A stretch of DNA of 17,219 bases from CAZUGO01 sp964619935 (GCA_964619935.1 CAZUGO010000050.1:1-17219); one strand, 5' to 3'; shown: positions 1 to 7,789, counted from the first letter of the stretch. The notes: generated from the letters alone by a model not told the origin. Numbers and translations are program-made.

Positions 1-371
1 AGGGCGATGGTCACGAAGCTGTCGCAGATCAACTGCGGGAATAGGGGAAAGAACAACGCCAGCGGGGCGGTGTTGCTGCCACCCATGGCCGCCGGGAACT
101 GGAAGAAGCCCGCCGGGTCATCGGTGGTGATGTTCGAGAAGGCGGCGCTCAACAGGTTGTCAGTCGCTTCGTCGAACTGCAGGAGTACGTTGCAGACGGT
201 CAGGTTGAGGTCGGCATTGCAACTGAATGCCGGGTCGGCGGGATTGTCAGTCTTGATGTCGATGGTCACCGTCGGCGGATTGCCGTCGACTTGTGCCATG
301 GCAGCGGATGTGGCGGTTGCAATGAAACAACAACACGCGCACACCGTCAATAGTCCGTTTCGTGCGTTCAT
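1..371 (-). CDS. Secreted protein of unknown function, C-terminus beyond the left edge
   Basis: The ATG at 371-369 is preceded by AGGAG about six bases upstream, and the frame stays open to the window edge for about 123 codons. The first 26 or so residues form a signal peptide: a short basic start (MNAR), a hydrophobic Cys/Ala-rich core (LLTVCACCCFIATATSAA) and a likely signal peptidase I site near AMA-QVDG. The mature part begins with an acidic, Thr/Asp-rich stretch (PPTVTIDIKTDNPADPAF), has three cysteines and many hydrophobic beta-like stretches, and contains no motif I recognise. The run of cysteines in the signal core is not a lipobox of the usual L-A/S-G/A-C kind. It is probably an exported or cell-surface protein. 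It is the last gene on the minus strand here and has no partner visible. The function cannot be told from the N-terminal fragment; the coding call itself is fairly secure because of the ribosome site and signal peptide. Confidence 0.75.
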   Translation of the reverse strand, partial: MNARNGLLTVCACCCFIATATSAAMAQVDGNPPTVTIDIKTDNPADPAFSCNADLNLTVCNVLLQFDEATDNLLSAAFSNITTDDPAGFFQFPAAMGGSNTAPLALFFPLFPQLICDSFVTIA

Positions 372-538
372 TTTCTGCTCCTTCTGAAGAATCTAAGGAA
401 AATCGTTCATGTCGGCGGCGAGTCACGATGCCGCGTGCTGTCCACAACCGGGACGACCTCTCCAGTGCGCTGCCGCGCCGGGCCCCGTGATTGACACCTC
501 CTTGGGTTTCTCGGTTCAGTCCTGGCCCCCCGGCCGCC

Positions 539-554
539 AGTGCCGACCGGCACT
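539..554. repeat. Perfect 7-bp inverted repeat (hairpin or operator)
   Basis: AGTGCCG and CGGCACT flank a 2-base centre AC, giving a 16-base near-palindrome. It sits just downstream of the candidate TTGACA promoter read on the minus strand, so it could be a 5' stem-loop or a repressor site for the secreted protein gene. Confidence 0.4.
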
Positions 555-564
555 CCCGCCGGTG

Positions 565-593
565 GAATCAAATAAACGCTAGTGGATTGTCAA
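565..593 (-). promoter_or_regulatory. Weak candidate promoter for the secreted protein gene at 1-371
   Basis: On the minus strand a perfect -35 hexamer TTGACA lies at 593-588. The hexamer 17 bases further on, TGATTC at 570-565, is only a poor match to TATAAT. If used, transcription would start near 558 and the transcript would open with the hairpin at 554-539, about 170 bases ahead of the ATG at 371. This is pattern matching only. Confidence 0.25.
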
Positions 594-925
594 CGGTGGA
601 TCGGTTGGACGCCCACAGTGGGAGTGGGTGAAACGTTCATAATCAAGATCGTAGGGACACATACTCCATAGTGTGTAGACGCTTTGAGCAGCGGTTTGAC
701 GGTGAGTCGGCCGTTTCTTGACAGATCCGAGCCCATCGGTGGCAAGGTCGACCACCGAGGCGACCGGAGGATCCTGCAACGATTAGCGGGCAAACGGCTT
801 GTGATTATTAGGAACTCTAATCCCGCCCGCCGCTCAAGCATTAGGCGACTGTAATTTGTATCGCGCTTCGAGGTCGACAGGTAGGAGTCGAGGGCCGTCC
901 TGTGGTGAGGTCGCGGTCCGAGGAC

Positions 926-1585
926 TCAGTCGGCGGACCAGCCGTGGCGCACGATCTGGCCGGTTGCCAGAAAGATGACGTCCTCGGCGATGTTGGTGGC
1001 CAGGTCGGCGATGCGCTCAAGGTTCTTGGCGACCGTCAAGGCGTCCAGATACGCGGCGATGTGCCCGCTGTCCGCCATGGCCTGGTCGATGATCTGGCGA
1101 ATCACCCGGACGTGAATCTCGTCGACGATCTGGTCTTCCACGAGCACGCTGCGGGCCAGTTCCACTTCTTCCCGGAGGTAGGCGTCGGTAGCCCGCCGCA
1201 GAATCGCCTGGGAGCGCTCGCCCAGTTCCTCGAGATCGAGGTTCCGCACCACGCCGGTGCCGTACAGGTAGCGGACCCGCCGGGCGATGTTTACGGAACT
1301 GTCGGCGATGCGTTCCAGGTCATTGTTGACTTTCAGGATGGTACACAGCAGTCGCAGATCGGCCCCCACCGGCTGGTACAGGGCCAGCAGGCGGATGACT
1401 TCGGATTCGACCTCCACTTCGGCGGTGTCCACATCCGGATCACGGGCGGCGACGCGTTCGGCCAGGGGAACGTCCTGCCGATGTACGGCCTCGCAGGCTT
1501 CGGTGACCATGTCCAGCACCAGGTTGATCATGCTCAGCAAACGCCGGCGAAGCGCATCCAACTGGTGCACGAAGTGAAGGGTCAT
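926..1585 (-). CDS. phoU: Phosphate transport system regulator PhoU
   Basis: This 219-residue protein has the length and all-helical two-repeat build of PhoU. The two family signature segments are visible: NNDLERIADSSVNIARR in the first three-helix repeat and AKNLERIADLATNIAEDVIF followed by LATGQIVRH at the end of the second. The Glu/Asp residues of these segments line the metal clusters known in PhoU structures. In the family, PhoU binds the PstB/PstC transporter and the phosphate sensor kinase PhoR and holds the Pho response off when phosphate is plentiful. It is cytoplasmic and peripheral. The ATG at 1585 has AAGGA seven bases upstream and lies ten bases after the pstB stop, so it is the last gene of the pst operon. 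No phoR/phoB pair is in the window. The identification is firm. Confidence 0.96.
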   Translation of the reverse strand: MTLHFVHQLDALRRRLLSMINLVLDMVTEACEAVHRQDVPLAERVAARDPDVDTAEVEVESEVIRLLALYQPVGADLRLLCTILKVNNDLERIADSSVNIARRVRYLYGTGVVRNLDLEELGERSQAILRRATDAYLREEVELARSVLVEDQIVDEIHVRVIRQIIDQAMADSGHIAAYLDALTVAKNLERIADLATNIAEDVIFLATGQIVRHGWSAD

Positions 1586-1595
1586 GGGGCGGTCC

Positions 1596-2447
1596 TTATC
1601 CGAAGCGCCCGGTGATGTAGTCCTGGGTCCGCTGGCGGGTCGGCGTGGTAAACAACCGATCGGTGCGGTCGACCTCGATGAGTTCGCCCATGTATAAGAA
1701 GGCGGTGCGATCGGATACCCGGGCGGCCTGCTGCATGTTGTGGGTGACGAGCACCACGGTGTAATCCTGCTTCAGCGAGTCGATCAGGTCCTCGATGCGG
1801 GCGGTGGCAATTGGATCCAGGGCGGAGCAGGGTTCGTCCATCAGCAGCACATCGGGGTTCAGGGCGATCGCCCGGGCGATGCACAGCCGCTGTTGCTGGC
1901 CGCCGGACAGTTCCAGGGCGCTGGCCTGGAGCTTGTCCTTGACCTCGTCCCACAAGGCGGCCCGCTTCAGGGAGTGTTCGACCAGTTCGGCGATGTCGCC
2001 GCGGTAGCCGTTGATCCACGCCCCCCAGGCGACGTTCTTGTAGATCGACTTGGGGAAGGGGTTGGGTTTCTGGAAGACCATTCCGATGCGACGGCGCAGC
2101 GCCACAGGGTCGCAATCGGCGGCGTACACGTCCTGGCCGCGGTAGCACAGGCTGCCTTGGACCTGGGTGTGCTGGATGAAGTCGTTCATGCGGTTGATGG
2201 CCCGCAGCAGGGTGCTCTTGCCGCAACCGGAGGGGCCGATCATGGCGGTGACTTCGCGCTCGTGAACATCCAGCGAGACCTCACGGACGGCCGCGAACGA
2301 ACCGTAGCGGATGGTCAGCTGGCGCACCTCAATGACCTTGGCGCCGGCTTCCCGCCGGCGGACCGTTGACATCAGCGGCGCCTGCGGGCGGAGCGGGGTG
2401 CCGCGGTCTGCAGGAGCGTCGGGAGCCCGATCCATGATGTCTACCAT
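1596..2447 (-). CDS. pstB: Phosphate ABC transporter ATP-binding protein PstB
   Basis: PstB is the cytoplasmic ATPase that drives phosphate import through PstC/PstA. The ABC elements are all present in order: Walker A GPSGCGKST (about residues 71-79), the PstB-typical Q-loop VFQKPNPFPKSIYKNV, signature LSGGQQQRLCIARAIA, Walker B VLLMDEPCSALDP, and the H-loop His in VVLVTHNMQQAARVSD. The end QDYITGRFG is also typical of PstB. The start is uncertain. I chose the ATG at 2447, which overlaps the pstA stop (ATGGTAG) and gives 283 residues. A GTG at 2468 and ATGs at 2435 and 2372 are in the same frame, and none has a strong ribosome site, which fits translation coupled to pstA. The first 35 or so residues ahead of VIEVRQLTIRYG are Pro/Arg-rich and not conserved in the family. 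The product assignment is firm. Confidence 0.95.
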   Translation of the reverse strand: MVDIMDRAPDAPADRGTPLRPQAPLMSTVRRREAGAKVIEVRQLTIRYGSFAAVREVSLDVHEREVTAMIGPSGCGKSTLLRAINRMNDFIQHTQVQGSLCYRGQDVYAADCDPVALRRRIGMVFQKPNPFPKSIYKNVAWGAWINGYRGDIAELVEHSLKRAALWDEVKDKLQASALELSGGQQQRLCIARAIALNPDVLLMDEPCSALDPIATARIEDLIDSLKQDYTVVLVTHNMQQAARVSDRTAFLYMGELIEVDRTDRLFTTPTRQRTQDYITGRFG

Positions 2448-3328
2448 TTCTGTTTTCGTTGTTGCCACGCACGAATTCCAACGGCCAGGGCGTTCATCGG
2501 CAGCAGGATGCCCAACAGGACTATGATACCGGCTGCAGCCAGATGGTGGAATTCCGGCTGCGGCTGATCCACCCAGTTGTAGATCTGGATCGGCAGAACG
2601 GTGAACTCGTCCAGCGGGCCTTCGGGCACCGCCTGAATGAAGGTCAGGGCCCCGATCATGATCAGCGGCGCGGTCTCGCCGATGGCCCGGGACAGGGCCA
2701 GAATGGTCCCGGTCAGGATGCCGGGCAGGGCTGCCGGCAGGACGTGATGCCAGATGGTCTGCCAGCGGGTAGCCCCCAGGGCAAAGGCGGCCGATCGAAT
2801 CGAGCCCGGCACCGCCGCCAGGGCTTCACGGGTGGCAATGATGATCACCGGCAGGATCAGCAGGGCCATGGTCAGGGCCCCGGCCAACACGCTGCGGTCA
2901 AAGCGCAGCCAGCGCACGAAGACCGCCAGCCCCAGGATGCCGTACACGATCGACGGCACGCCGGCGAGGTTCGCGATGTTCAGGTGGACCAGTCGGGTCC
3001 AACGGCTGCGCCCGGCGTATTCCACCAGGTAGATCGCCGCGGCCACGCCGACGGGAATGGCGAACAGGGCGGTCAGGGCGACCAGCCACAACGTCCCGGC
3101 GATGGCGTTCTTTAGTCCTGACCGTTCAGGCGTGAGCACCGACGGAAAGCCGCTCAAGAACTTCCAGCTGATCCACGATCCGCCCTCGGCGCCAACACGG
3201 ATGAGCAACACGGTCAGGACCGCTATTCCGAAGCCACTGGCCAGCGCACAGGCGACGACGAAGCCGGCGCCGCACATCCGCCGTCGGGCGAGCCGCGGCG
3301 CGAAGGTGCCGATGATGGACTCGCTCAT
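2441..3328 (-). CDS. pstA: Phosphate ABC transporter permease PstA
   Basis: This 295-residue inner-membrane protein has about six hydrophobic spans, the first at roughly residues 20-45. The permease EAA-type loop is FALGATRWQTIWHHVLPAAL, followed by the Pst-specific segment SRAIGETAPLIMIGA, which separates PstA from other ABC permeases. It forms the phosphate channel with PstC. The ATG at 3328 shares ATGA with the pstC stop (4-base overlap), and AGGAGG lies seven bases upstream inside the end of pstC, so the two permeases are translationally coupled. Its 3' end overlaps the chosen pstB start by seven bases. Length and motifs match the family with no sign of damage. Confidence 0.96.
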   Translation of the reverse strand: MSESIIGTFAPRLARRRMCGAGFVVACALASGFGIAVLTVLLIRVGAEGGSWISWKFLSGFPSVLTPERSGLKNAIAGTLWLVALTALFAIPVGVAAAIYLVEYAGRSRWTRLVHLNIANLAGVPSIVYGILGLAVFVRWLRFDRSVLAGALTMALLILPVIIIATREALAAVPGSIRSAAFALGATRWQTIWHHVLPAALPGILTGTILALSRAIGETAPLIMIGALTFIQAVPEGPLDEFTVLPIQIYNWVDQPQPEFHHLAAAGIIVLLGILLPMNALAVGIRAWQQRKQKW

Positions 3329-4218
3329 TCGTAGACCTCCTGGAAGCGGCGGAGCACCCGTTGGGCGGTGACATTGATCAGCAGCGTGATCCCGAACAAG
3401 GTCAGGCCGACGGCGAAGATGGTCTGGTACTCGATGCTCCCCGCCGGGGTGTCGCCCAGGCTGACCTGGACGATGTAGCTCGTCAAGGTCTGAATGCTTT
3501 CCAACGGGTTGAGCGTCATTTTGGGAGTCATGCCGGCGGCCAGAGTGACTGCCATGGTTTCTCCGATGGCCCGGGCAAAGGCCAGCAGGACTGCCGCAAT
3601 CACGCCCGACATGGCCGCCGGAAACACCACTCGTGTCGAGACCTCCAGGCGGGTCGCCGACAGGGCATAGCCGGCTTCGCGCAGCCCACGCGGCACCGCT
3701 CGAAAGGCATCATCACATACCGACGAGATCGTCGGGATGATCATGATGGCCACCACCAGGGCTGCGCTCAGGGCGTTGAATACCTCGGTGGACGGCAGCA
3801 GCGGCTGGAGCACGTGCGGCGTGATGAAGGTCAGGGCGAAGTAGCCGTACACCACCGTCGGGATGCCGGCCAGAACCTCAAGGATCGGCTTGAGCAGGCC
3901 GCGCAGCCAAGGCGGGGCGTATTCGCTCATGAACAGGGCCGTTCCCAGCCCGATCGGCAAGGAGACCAGCAGGGCGCCCGCCGCCACCAGGAAGGTGCCG
4001 CAAACCAGCGGCAGAACCCCAAAACTCTGCGGATACAGCAACGGTGCCCAGCGGGTCCCAAAGTAGAATTCCCAGGGGGAAACGTGTTCGAAGAAGCGAA
4101 TCGACTGAAACGCCAGGACGCCCAGGATGGCCAGCGTGGTGGCGATCGACAGCAGGGCGCTGAGCAGCAGGGCGCCGTGGATCAGACGTTCCCGAACCTC
4201 AACGGCAGACCGTGGCAT
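3325..4218 (-). CDS. pstC: Phosphate ABC transporter permease PstC
   Basis: This is the second permease subunit of the phosphate importer, 297 residues with about six membrane spans. The EAA-type loop is AGYALSATRLEVSTRVVFPAAM, and the Pst segment FARAIGETMAVTLAAG follows. The frame is open upstream to 4341, but that part would lie within the end of pstS. I place the start at the ATG at 4218 because AGGAG lies seven bases before it, the next residues (PRSAVEVRERLIHGALLL) lead straight into the first membrane span, and this leaves a 19-base gap after the pstS stop. It overlaps pstA by four bases. The segment YFGTRWAPLLYPQSFGVLPL after the first span is the periplasmic loop usual for PstC. Confidence 0.95.
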   Translation of the reverse strand: MPRSAVEVRERLIHGALLLSALLSIATTLAILGVLAFQSIRFFEHVSPWEFYFGTRWAPLLYPQSFGVLPLVCGTFLVAAGALLVSLPIGLGTALFMSEYAPPWLRGLLKPILEVLAGIPTVVYGYFALTFITPHVLQPLLPSTEVFNALSAALVVAIMIIPTISSVCDDAFRAVPRGLREAGYALSATRLEVSTRVVFPAAMSGVIAAVLLAFARAIGETMAVTLAAGMTPKMTLNPLESIQTLTSYIVQVSLGDTPAGSIEYQTIFAVGLTLFGITLLINVTAQRVLRRFQEVYE

Positions 4219-4237
4219 GGCGGATCTCCTGCGACCG

Positions 4238-5272
4238 TCAGGAGCCGCCGCGGCCGCCGAACACCTCCATGAGATCCGCGTTGTCGGCGCCGGCCATGGC
4301 CGATCCATGGACCCCCTGGGCCAGGCGCTGCCGGGCGACATCGTAAAGCGCCGGCGGCAACGCCACGAAGTTGACCCGCGGGTGCTCCACGATCGACGGG
4401 GCGTTGTCCAGCAGGAACTGCAGGAACGCCTGCACCGCCGGCTGAGCGTAGGACTCGGCGTTGATATAGAGGAACATCGGTCGGGATAGAGGCGTGTACC
4501 GGCCGGCGCGAATCAAATCCAGGCTGGGGCGCACCGGGCTGCCGTTGCCGGGGTCGATGGCGACGAGCTTCAAGCGGGTCTTGTTGGCCTCATAGTAGGA
4601 ATAGCCGAAATAACCCAGGGCGGCGGCGTCGCCGGAAACCCCCTGGACCAGCACGTTGTCACTTTCGCTGGCGGTGAAGTCACTGCGGCAGGCCCGGGCC
4701 TTGCCCATGATGACTTCGGTGAAGTAGTCAAAAGTTCCGCTGTCGGTTCCCGGCCCGTACAGTCGTAGGGGCACATCCGGGAACTCCGGGCGAACCTGGT
4801 TCCAATGGCTGATCTGGCTGCCGGGTTCCCAGATTCGACGCAACTCGCCGACCGTCAGCGAGGTCACGAAGTCGTTGCCGGGATTGACCAGCACCGCAAT
4901 GCCGTCGATGCCGATGGGGATTTCGAAGAACTGGACCCCCAGTTGCTCAGCCCGGCTCAGCTCGGTCGGCGTGATCGGCCGCGACGCGTTACTGATGTCG
5001 GTCCGCAGGTCGGCACGCGCTTCCAGAAATTTCTTGAATCCGCCGCCGGTTCCCGAGATGCCCACGGTGACCCGCGCTTTGGGGTGCTCCGCCTGAAACA
5101 TCTCCGCGGCAGCCATCATGATCGGGGCGACCGTGCTCGAGCCGTCGATCCTCACCCGGCCGCTCAAGGGGTCTTTCGCCAGGCAGCGCTGTCCGGTTCC
5201 GGCCAGGGCGGCCGCCAGGAGCACCAGGCACATCCGCCCGAGAACTCGTGAACTCTCGCGTGCACCGTTCAT
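4238..5272 (-). CDS. pstS: Periplasmic phosphate-binding protein PstS
   Basis: This 344-residue protein is the substrate-binding component and first gene of the transporter operon. It starts with a signal peptide (basic NGARESSRVLGR, then hydrophobic MCLVLLAAALAG, likely cut near CLA-KDP). There is a Cys in that region but not in a proper lipobox, so I favour a soluble periplasmic form over a lipoprotein. Phosphate-binding segments of the PstS family are clear: DGSSTVAPIM near the mature N-terminus, SGTGGGFKKF, DISNASRPI, and GTDSGTFDYFTE in the second lobe. The ATG at 5272 has GGAGG seven bases upstream. It belongs to the PstS group seen with PBP-like domains in many non-enteric bacteria rather than being a close copy of the E. 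coli protein. No phosphatase or porin gene is adjacent. Confidence 0.95.
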   Translation of the reverse strand: MNGARESSRVLGRMCLVLLAAALAGTGQRCLAKDPLSGRVRIDGSSTVAPIMMAAAEMFQAEHPKARVTVGISGTGGGFKKFLEARADLRTDISNASRPITPTELSRAEQLGVQFFEIPIGIDGIAVLVNPGNDFVTSLTVGELRRIWEPGSQISHWNQVRPEFPDVPLRLYGPGTDSGTFDYFTEVIMGKARACRSDFTASESDNVLVQGVSGDAAALGYFGYSYYEANKTRLKLVAIDPGNGSPVRPSLDLIRAGRYTPLSRPMFLYINAESYAQPAVQAFLQFLLDNAPSIVEHPRVNFVALPPALYDVARQRLAQGVHGSAMAGADNADLMEVFGGRGGS

Positions 5273-5324
5273 GCGCGTGCCTCCAACAATGGGTCAGGAT
5301 CGAATGCGGGATACCCTGCGGCGG

Positions 5325-5353
5325 ATTATAACGGGTTCGGCCGGACTGCCGCA
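5325..5353 (-). promoter_or_regulatory. Candidate promoter for the pst operon
   Basis: A perfect -10 hexamer TATAAT lies on the minus strand at 5330-5325, about 50 bases ahead of the pstS ATG. The hexamer 17 bases further upstream (TGCGGC at 5353-5348) does not resemble TTGACA. A good -10 with a poor -35 is what activator-dependent Pho promoters look like, but I see no clear pair of CTGTCAT-type Pho boxes, so control by PhoB is only a guess. Read-through from the marR-type gene upstream is also possible because no intrinsic terminator separates them. Confidence 0.4.
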
Positions 5354-5456
5354 GGCGGCGATCGCAGGTCGTGGTCGATGGTGGAATACCGCAGCCTGCC
5401 GCAACCGCCCGCCAATGGGGCCCAGGGGCCGCGGCGAGCCGCTTCAGCGAGGCCTG

Positions 5457-5978
5457 TTAAGATTTCAATAAATTCAGGCGGCGCCGAAATTCGATCGCGC
5501 CGTCGTGGGTCTCGGGATGCCTGGCCTTCACCAGCAGGCGGTTCAGTTGCCGCAGTTCGCTGCGGGTCAGGTGGGCGAGTTGTCGCCGATTGAGTTCGTT
5601 GACCGGTTCATCCAGGCGGCCCAGCAGGCGCCGCCCCTTGGGCGTGAGGCGGACCAGGACCACGCGCCGATCGCTGCCGCTTTGGGCCCGGACCGCCAGG
5701 CGGTCGCGCTGCAGGCGATCCACCAGCCGGGTGATGTCGGGCACGCGATTGATCATCCGCTCGGCGATCTCCTGGCAAGGCAGACCCGGACGCCCGACCC
5801 CGCGCAGAATGCGCAGCACATTGTATTTGGGATGCGACAAACCGAACTGCTTGAACAAGGCGTTCAACTCGCTGAGCAGTTTGTCCTGGGTCTTGAGCAC
5901 GTTGAGACAGGCCTCCTGCTCGGGCAGCGAAAACGGTTTTCGCTTCTTGATTTCGGCCTGCAATCCGGAGGCGCTCAC
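5457..5978 (-). CDS. MarR-family transcriptional regulator
   Basis: This is a winged-helix DNA-binding protein of the MarR family, 173 residues from the GTG at 5978. The family core is visible: helix KYNVLRILRGVGRPGLPCQEIAERM, recognition helix region NRVPDITRLVDRLQRDRLAVRA, and the wing SGSDRRVVLVRLTPKGRRLLGRL with the conserved DRR and LTPKG. MarR proteins bind palindromic operators as dimers and usually repress their own gene and a neighbour. The frame is open up to an ATG at 6125, but GTG 5978 has GGGAG six bases upstream and gives the usual family length, while the extra 49 residues are low in family character. The gene reads in the same direction as pstS, 184 bases away. A dyad overlapping a possible -10 lies upstream at 6050-6068. 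The inducing ligand cannot be inferred. Confidence 0.88.
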   Translation of the reverse strand: MSASGLQAEIKKRKPFSLPEQEACLNVLKTQDKLLSELNALFKQFGLSHPKYNVLRILRGVGRPGLPCQEIAERMINRVPDITRLVDRLQRDRLAVRAQSGSDRRVVLVRLTPKGRRLLGRLDEPVNELNRRQLAHLTRSELRQLNRLLVKARHPETHDGAIEFRRRLNLLKS

Positions 5979-6049
5979 GTCTGACTCCCGCTGGGGTAGG
6001 CTGGTGGAGTGGACCCCTCGGTTCTGCTGGACAACGCCGTCGACGACCG

Positions 6050-6068
6050 GGATTGTACGGGGCAATCC
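6050..6068 (-). promoter_or_regulatory. Dyad overlapping a candidate -10 upstream of the marR-type gene
   Basis: GGATTG and CAATCC form a perfect 6-bp inverted repeat around a 7-base centre, 19 bases in all, which is the size of a MarR-type operator. On the minus strand TACAAT at 6057-6052 is a 5-of-6 match to a -10 box inside this dyad; no good -35 is visible 16-18 bases upstream. It lies about 75-90 bases before the GTG at 5978, consistent with autorepression. Confidence 0.35.
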
Positions 6069-6154
6069 GGGTCCATTCGAGGGCCGTGCGCAGAATCCGG
6101 GGGTCCGGCCTGCCGCCGTGTCCATCGGGCGGTGTTCGGCAGGAGCGCCGCAGC

Positions 6155-7012
6155 TCAGGGGTCGGCGCGGTTCCAGGCGGCCAGCAGGATGGCCAGGTCG
6201 GCCGCGTCCACTTGGTGGTTGCCGTCGAGGTCGGCCCGGCTGTCGGCGGCCGGCCCCCAGGCAGCCAACAGCAACGCCAGATCGGGGCCGGCGACCCGAC
6301 CGTCACCGTCGAAGTCCAGCGCGGTCAGGGCGCGGTAGTCAACCACCAGCCGCGGGTGCACGGCGGGGTCGGGATGCTGCCGGGAATCGAACCGCTTGCT
6401 GCTGCCGGGTCGATCCTCGTTTCCGACCAGCATCCAGCCGAGGTTCGACGAGGGATCGTCGTGCCAGGCCCGGACGTCGGCGACCAGCACCCGCGAGGTC
6501 CAGTGGTAGGTGCCGGGTTCGGCGACCCGGGCGCGGACGCCGGGGTTCGGATCGTAGTCGCCACCCGGGGTGACCCAGAAACCCTGGTCGTAGGAACTGT
6601 GCAGCCACGTCGGATCACCCGCAGTCGCGATATCGCCGGCCCCCTCTTGAGCGCCGGGCGGATCGGAGGTGCCCTCCGTCCAGGGCGTGGTGGAACGATA
6701 CACGGTGATGATGTCTTCGCCAGGCTGGCTCTGCGACAGGTTCAGCATCAGTGCCGCGCGAACGATGATCGCATCGGCGGGAATGTGCCCGGCAATGTCA
6801 AAGGCGATCAGCCCCCGACGGATGTAGCGTTCCGATTGGTAGGTGCGACCGACGTGAAAGTACTGGCCGGCGCCGTTGGCCAGGATGCCATCGGGATGCT
6901 CAATGATGCTGGCGTCCCGGGTTGCCTCGAGGCTGACGACGTCGGCGCTGGCCGGGGGCAACAGGGTCATCACCGCCAGCAGCGCGCAGCAGCGTGTCGT
7001 GCAATTCGCCAT
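6155..7012 (-). CDS. Secreted DNRLRE-type protein with dockerin-like C-terminal repeats
   Basis: This 285-residue exported protein starts at ATG 7012 with AGGAG six bases upstream. Residues 1-23 form a signal peptide (CCALLAVMTLLPPASA, then DVVSLEATRD). The central region, about residues 24-228, has the beta-rich pattern of the DNRLRE family: DASIIEHPDGILANGAGQYF with RRGLIAFDIAGHIPADAII, which describes a gene product that coats or decorates an extracellular surface or polymer. The last 55 residues hold two EF-hand-like calcium loops, DFDGDGRVAGPDLALLLAAW (from residue 233) and DLDGNHQVDAADLAILLAAW (from 261), each ending in LLAAW. This doublet resembles a type I dockerin and is common at the ends of planctomycete secreted proteins, where its partner is not established. 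The gene is monocistronic by position, 176 bases from the marR-type start downstream. Substrate or ligand is unknown. Confidence 0.82.
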   Translation of the reverse strand: MANCTTRCCALLAVMTLLPPASADVVSLEATRDASIIEHPDGILANGAGQYFHVGRTYQSERYIRRGLIAFDIAGHIPADAIIVRAALMLNLSQSQPGEDIITVYRSTTPWTEGTSDPPGAQEGAGDIATAGDPTWLHSSYDQGFWVTPGGDYDPNPGVRARVAEPGTYHWTSRVLVADVRAWHDDPSSNLGWMLVGNEDRPGSSKRFDSRQHPDPAVHPRLVVDYRALTALDFDGDGRVAGPDLALLLAAWGPAADSRADLDGNHQVDAADLAILLAAWNRADP

Positions 7013-7119
7013 GGTCTTCTCCTTCCCCAGCAGGGCAGTGCAGTTCCCTCACAACCGTTCGATTCTAGCAACCTGTTCTGCGGATGTCTTGTCTGCCCCT
7101 TCGGCCGATTGTGGTGCCG

Positions 7120-7668
7120 TCAGGTCCGGTTCTCCGGCGGCAGCGGCTTGCCCAGGAGTTCGCGCTTGCGTCTGAGGAAGGTCATGTGGTGGGGCACGTG
7201 ATCGACGTAGGTCTGCAAAATGTCGCGAATGCTGCGGATTCCGGTTTGATTGTGCACGCCGCAGCGGGCAAAGGCGGACTCCGGGAGGTGCCGCAGCAAC
7301 CGGGCGGTCATGCAGCGGTTGCTGCGAAACAGCGCGCAGGCCAGTGCGGCGTCCAGATGCTGCCAGGGCAGGTTCGCCGCCGCGGCCGATTCATCGTTGC
7401 CGATGAGCAGCGGGCGATCTTCGCAGATGATCCGCTTCATGCGGTCCGAAGCCACCAGGTCGCTGTCCATGAGGTGCAGCACGATTTGCTTGATGCTCCA
7501 GGTTCCGGCGATGGGCGTGGCGTTCAGATCATCCTCGGTGAGCCCACGGATGGCCTGAGCCGGCAGGTCGCCGTCCTGTTCGTAACGGTGGATCAGGGGT
7601 TCGATTGGGTGCACGGGGGTGAACTCCTCGGCGGGTGCAGGATTTCGAAGGCTCCATTGGTGATCCAT
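7120..7668 (-). CDS. DinB/YfiT-fold putative metal-dependent protein
   Basis: This 182-residue protein has the four-helix DinB/YfiT architecture. The metal triad of the fold is visible as H65 in TWSIKQIVLHLMDSDLVASD and H157 and H161 in the HxxxH segment YVDHVPHHMTFLRRK. The phrase AGTWSIKQIVLHLMDSD closely follows the YfiT-like branch, some members of which are thiol transferases acting with bacillithiol; the substrate here is unknown. It is cytoplasmic with no signal peptide or membrane span. The ATG at 7668 lacks a clear ribosome site, but no better in-frame start precedes the conserved core. Despite the family name it is unrelated to the Y-family polymerase DinB further along the window. 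The terminator at 7723-7767 isolates it from the gene upstream, so it needs its own promoter. Confidence 0.85.
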   Translation of the reverse strand: MDHQWSLRNPAPAEEFTPVHPIEPLIHRYEQDGDLPAQAIRGLTEDDLNATPIAGTWSIKQIVLHLMDSDLVASDRMKRIICEDRPLLIGNDESAAAANLPWQHLDAALACALFRSNRCMTARLLRHLPESAFARCGVHNQTGIRSIRDILQTYVDHVPHHMTFLRRKRELLGKPLPPENRT

Positions 7669-7722
7669 GGATTCTATGGGATCGAATCCCCGAGGAACAG
7701 CATCGCCGCTGGCGGGGCGCCC

Positions 7723-7767
7723 AAAAAAGAGCGGCGAGACGCGTCCCCAGGGGGCGCGTCCCGCCGC
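7723..7767 (-). terminator. Intrinsic terminator of the small CxxC-protein gene
   Basis: Read on the minus strand, the arm at 7767-7755 (GCGGCGGGACGCG) pairs with the arm at 7743-7731 (CGCGTCTCGCCGC) over 13 pairs with a single G-U wobble. The loop is C/G-rich, and CTC plus a run of six T (complement of 7728-7723) follows. It begins about 22 bases after the stop codon at 7790. This is the clearest Rho-independent terminator in the window. Confidence 0.88.
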
Positions 7768-7789
7768 GGATTCGAAGTGCTGCCGCCGT

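Larger units (their letters stand above)
372..925. other. Gene-poor interval of about 550 bases
   Basis: I find no convincing gene here. Short open frames exist at 579-841 on the minus strand but have no ribosome site and no recognisable protein character. The segment from about 600 to 870 is visibly richer in A/T than the surrounding genes. It contains a short dyad ATTAG-GAACT-CTAAT at 807-821 and a perfect dyad AGTGCCG-AC-CGGCACT at 539-554. No intrinsic terminator (stem plus T-run) is visible just past the phoU stop at 926, so how the pst transcript ends is unclear. Confidence 0.6.

Noticed and set aside
7..387. Plus-strand open frame at the left edge
   Set aside because: It lies opposite the minus-strand frame that has a signal peptide and AGGAG ribosome site, and its own translation has no recognisable features.
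717..760. TTGACA on the plus strand as a promoter
   Set aside because: No acceptable -10 lies 16-18 bases downstream and no plus-strand gene follows; the nearest genes read the other way.
5273..5456. Classical Pho boxes (CTGTCAT-type direct repeats) upstream of pstS
   Set aside because: No pair of such repeats at the expected 11-base spacing is visible; only a good -10 is present.
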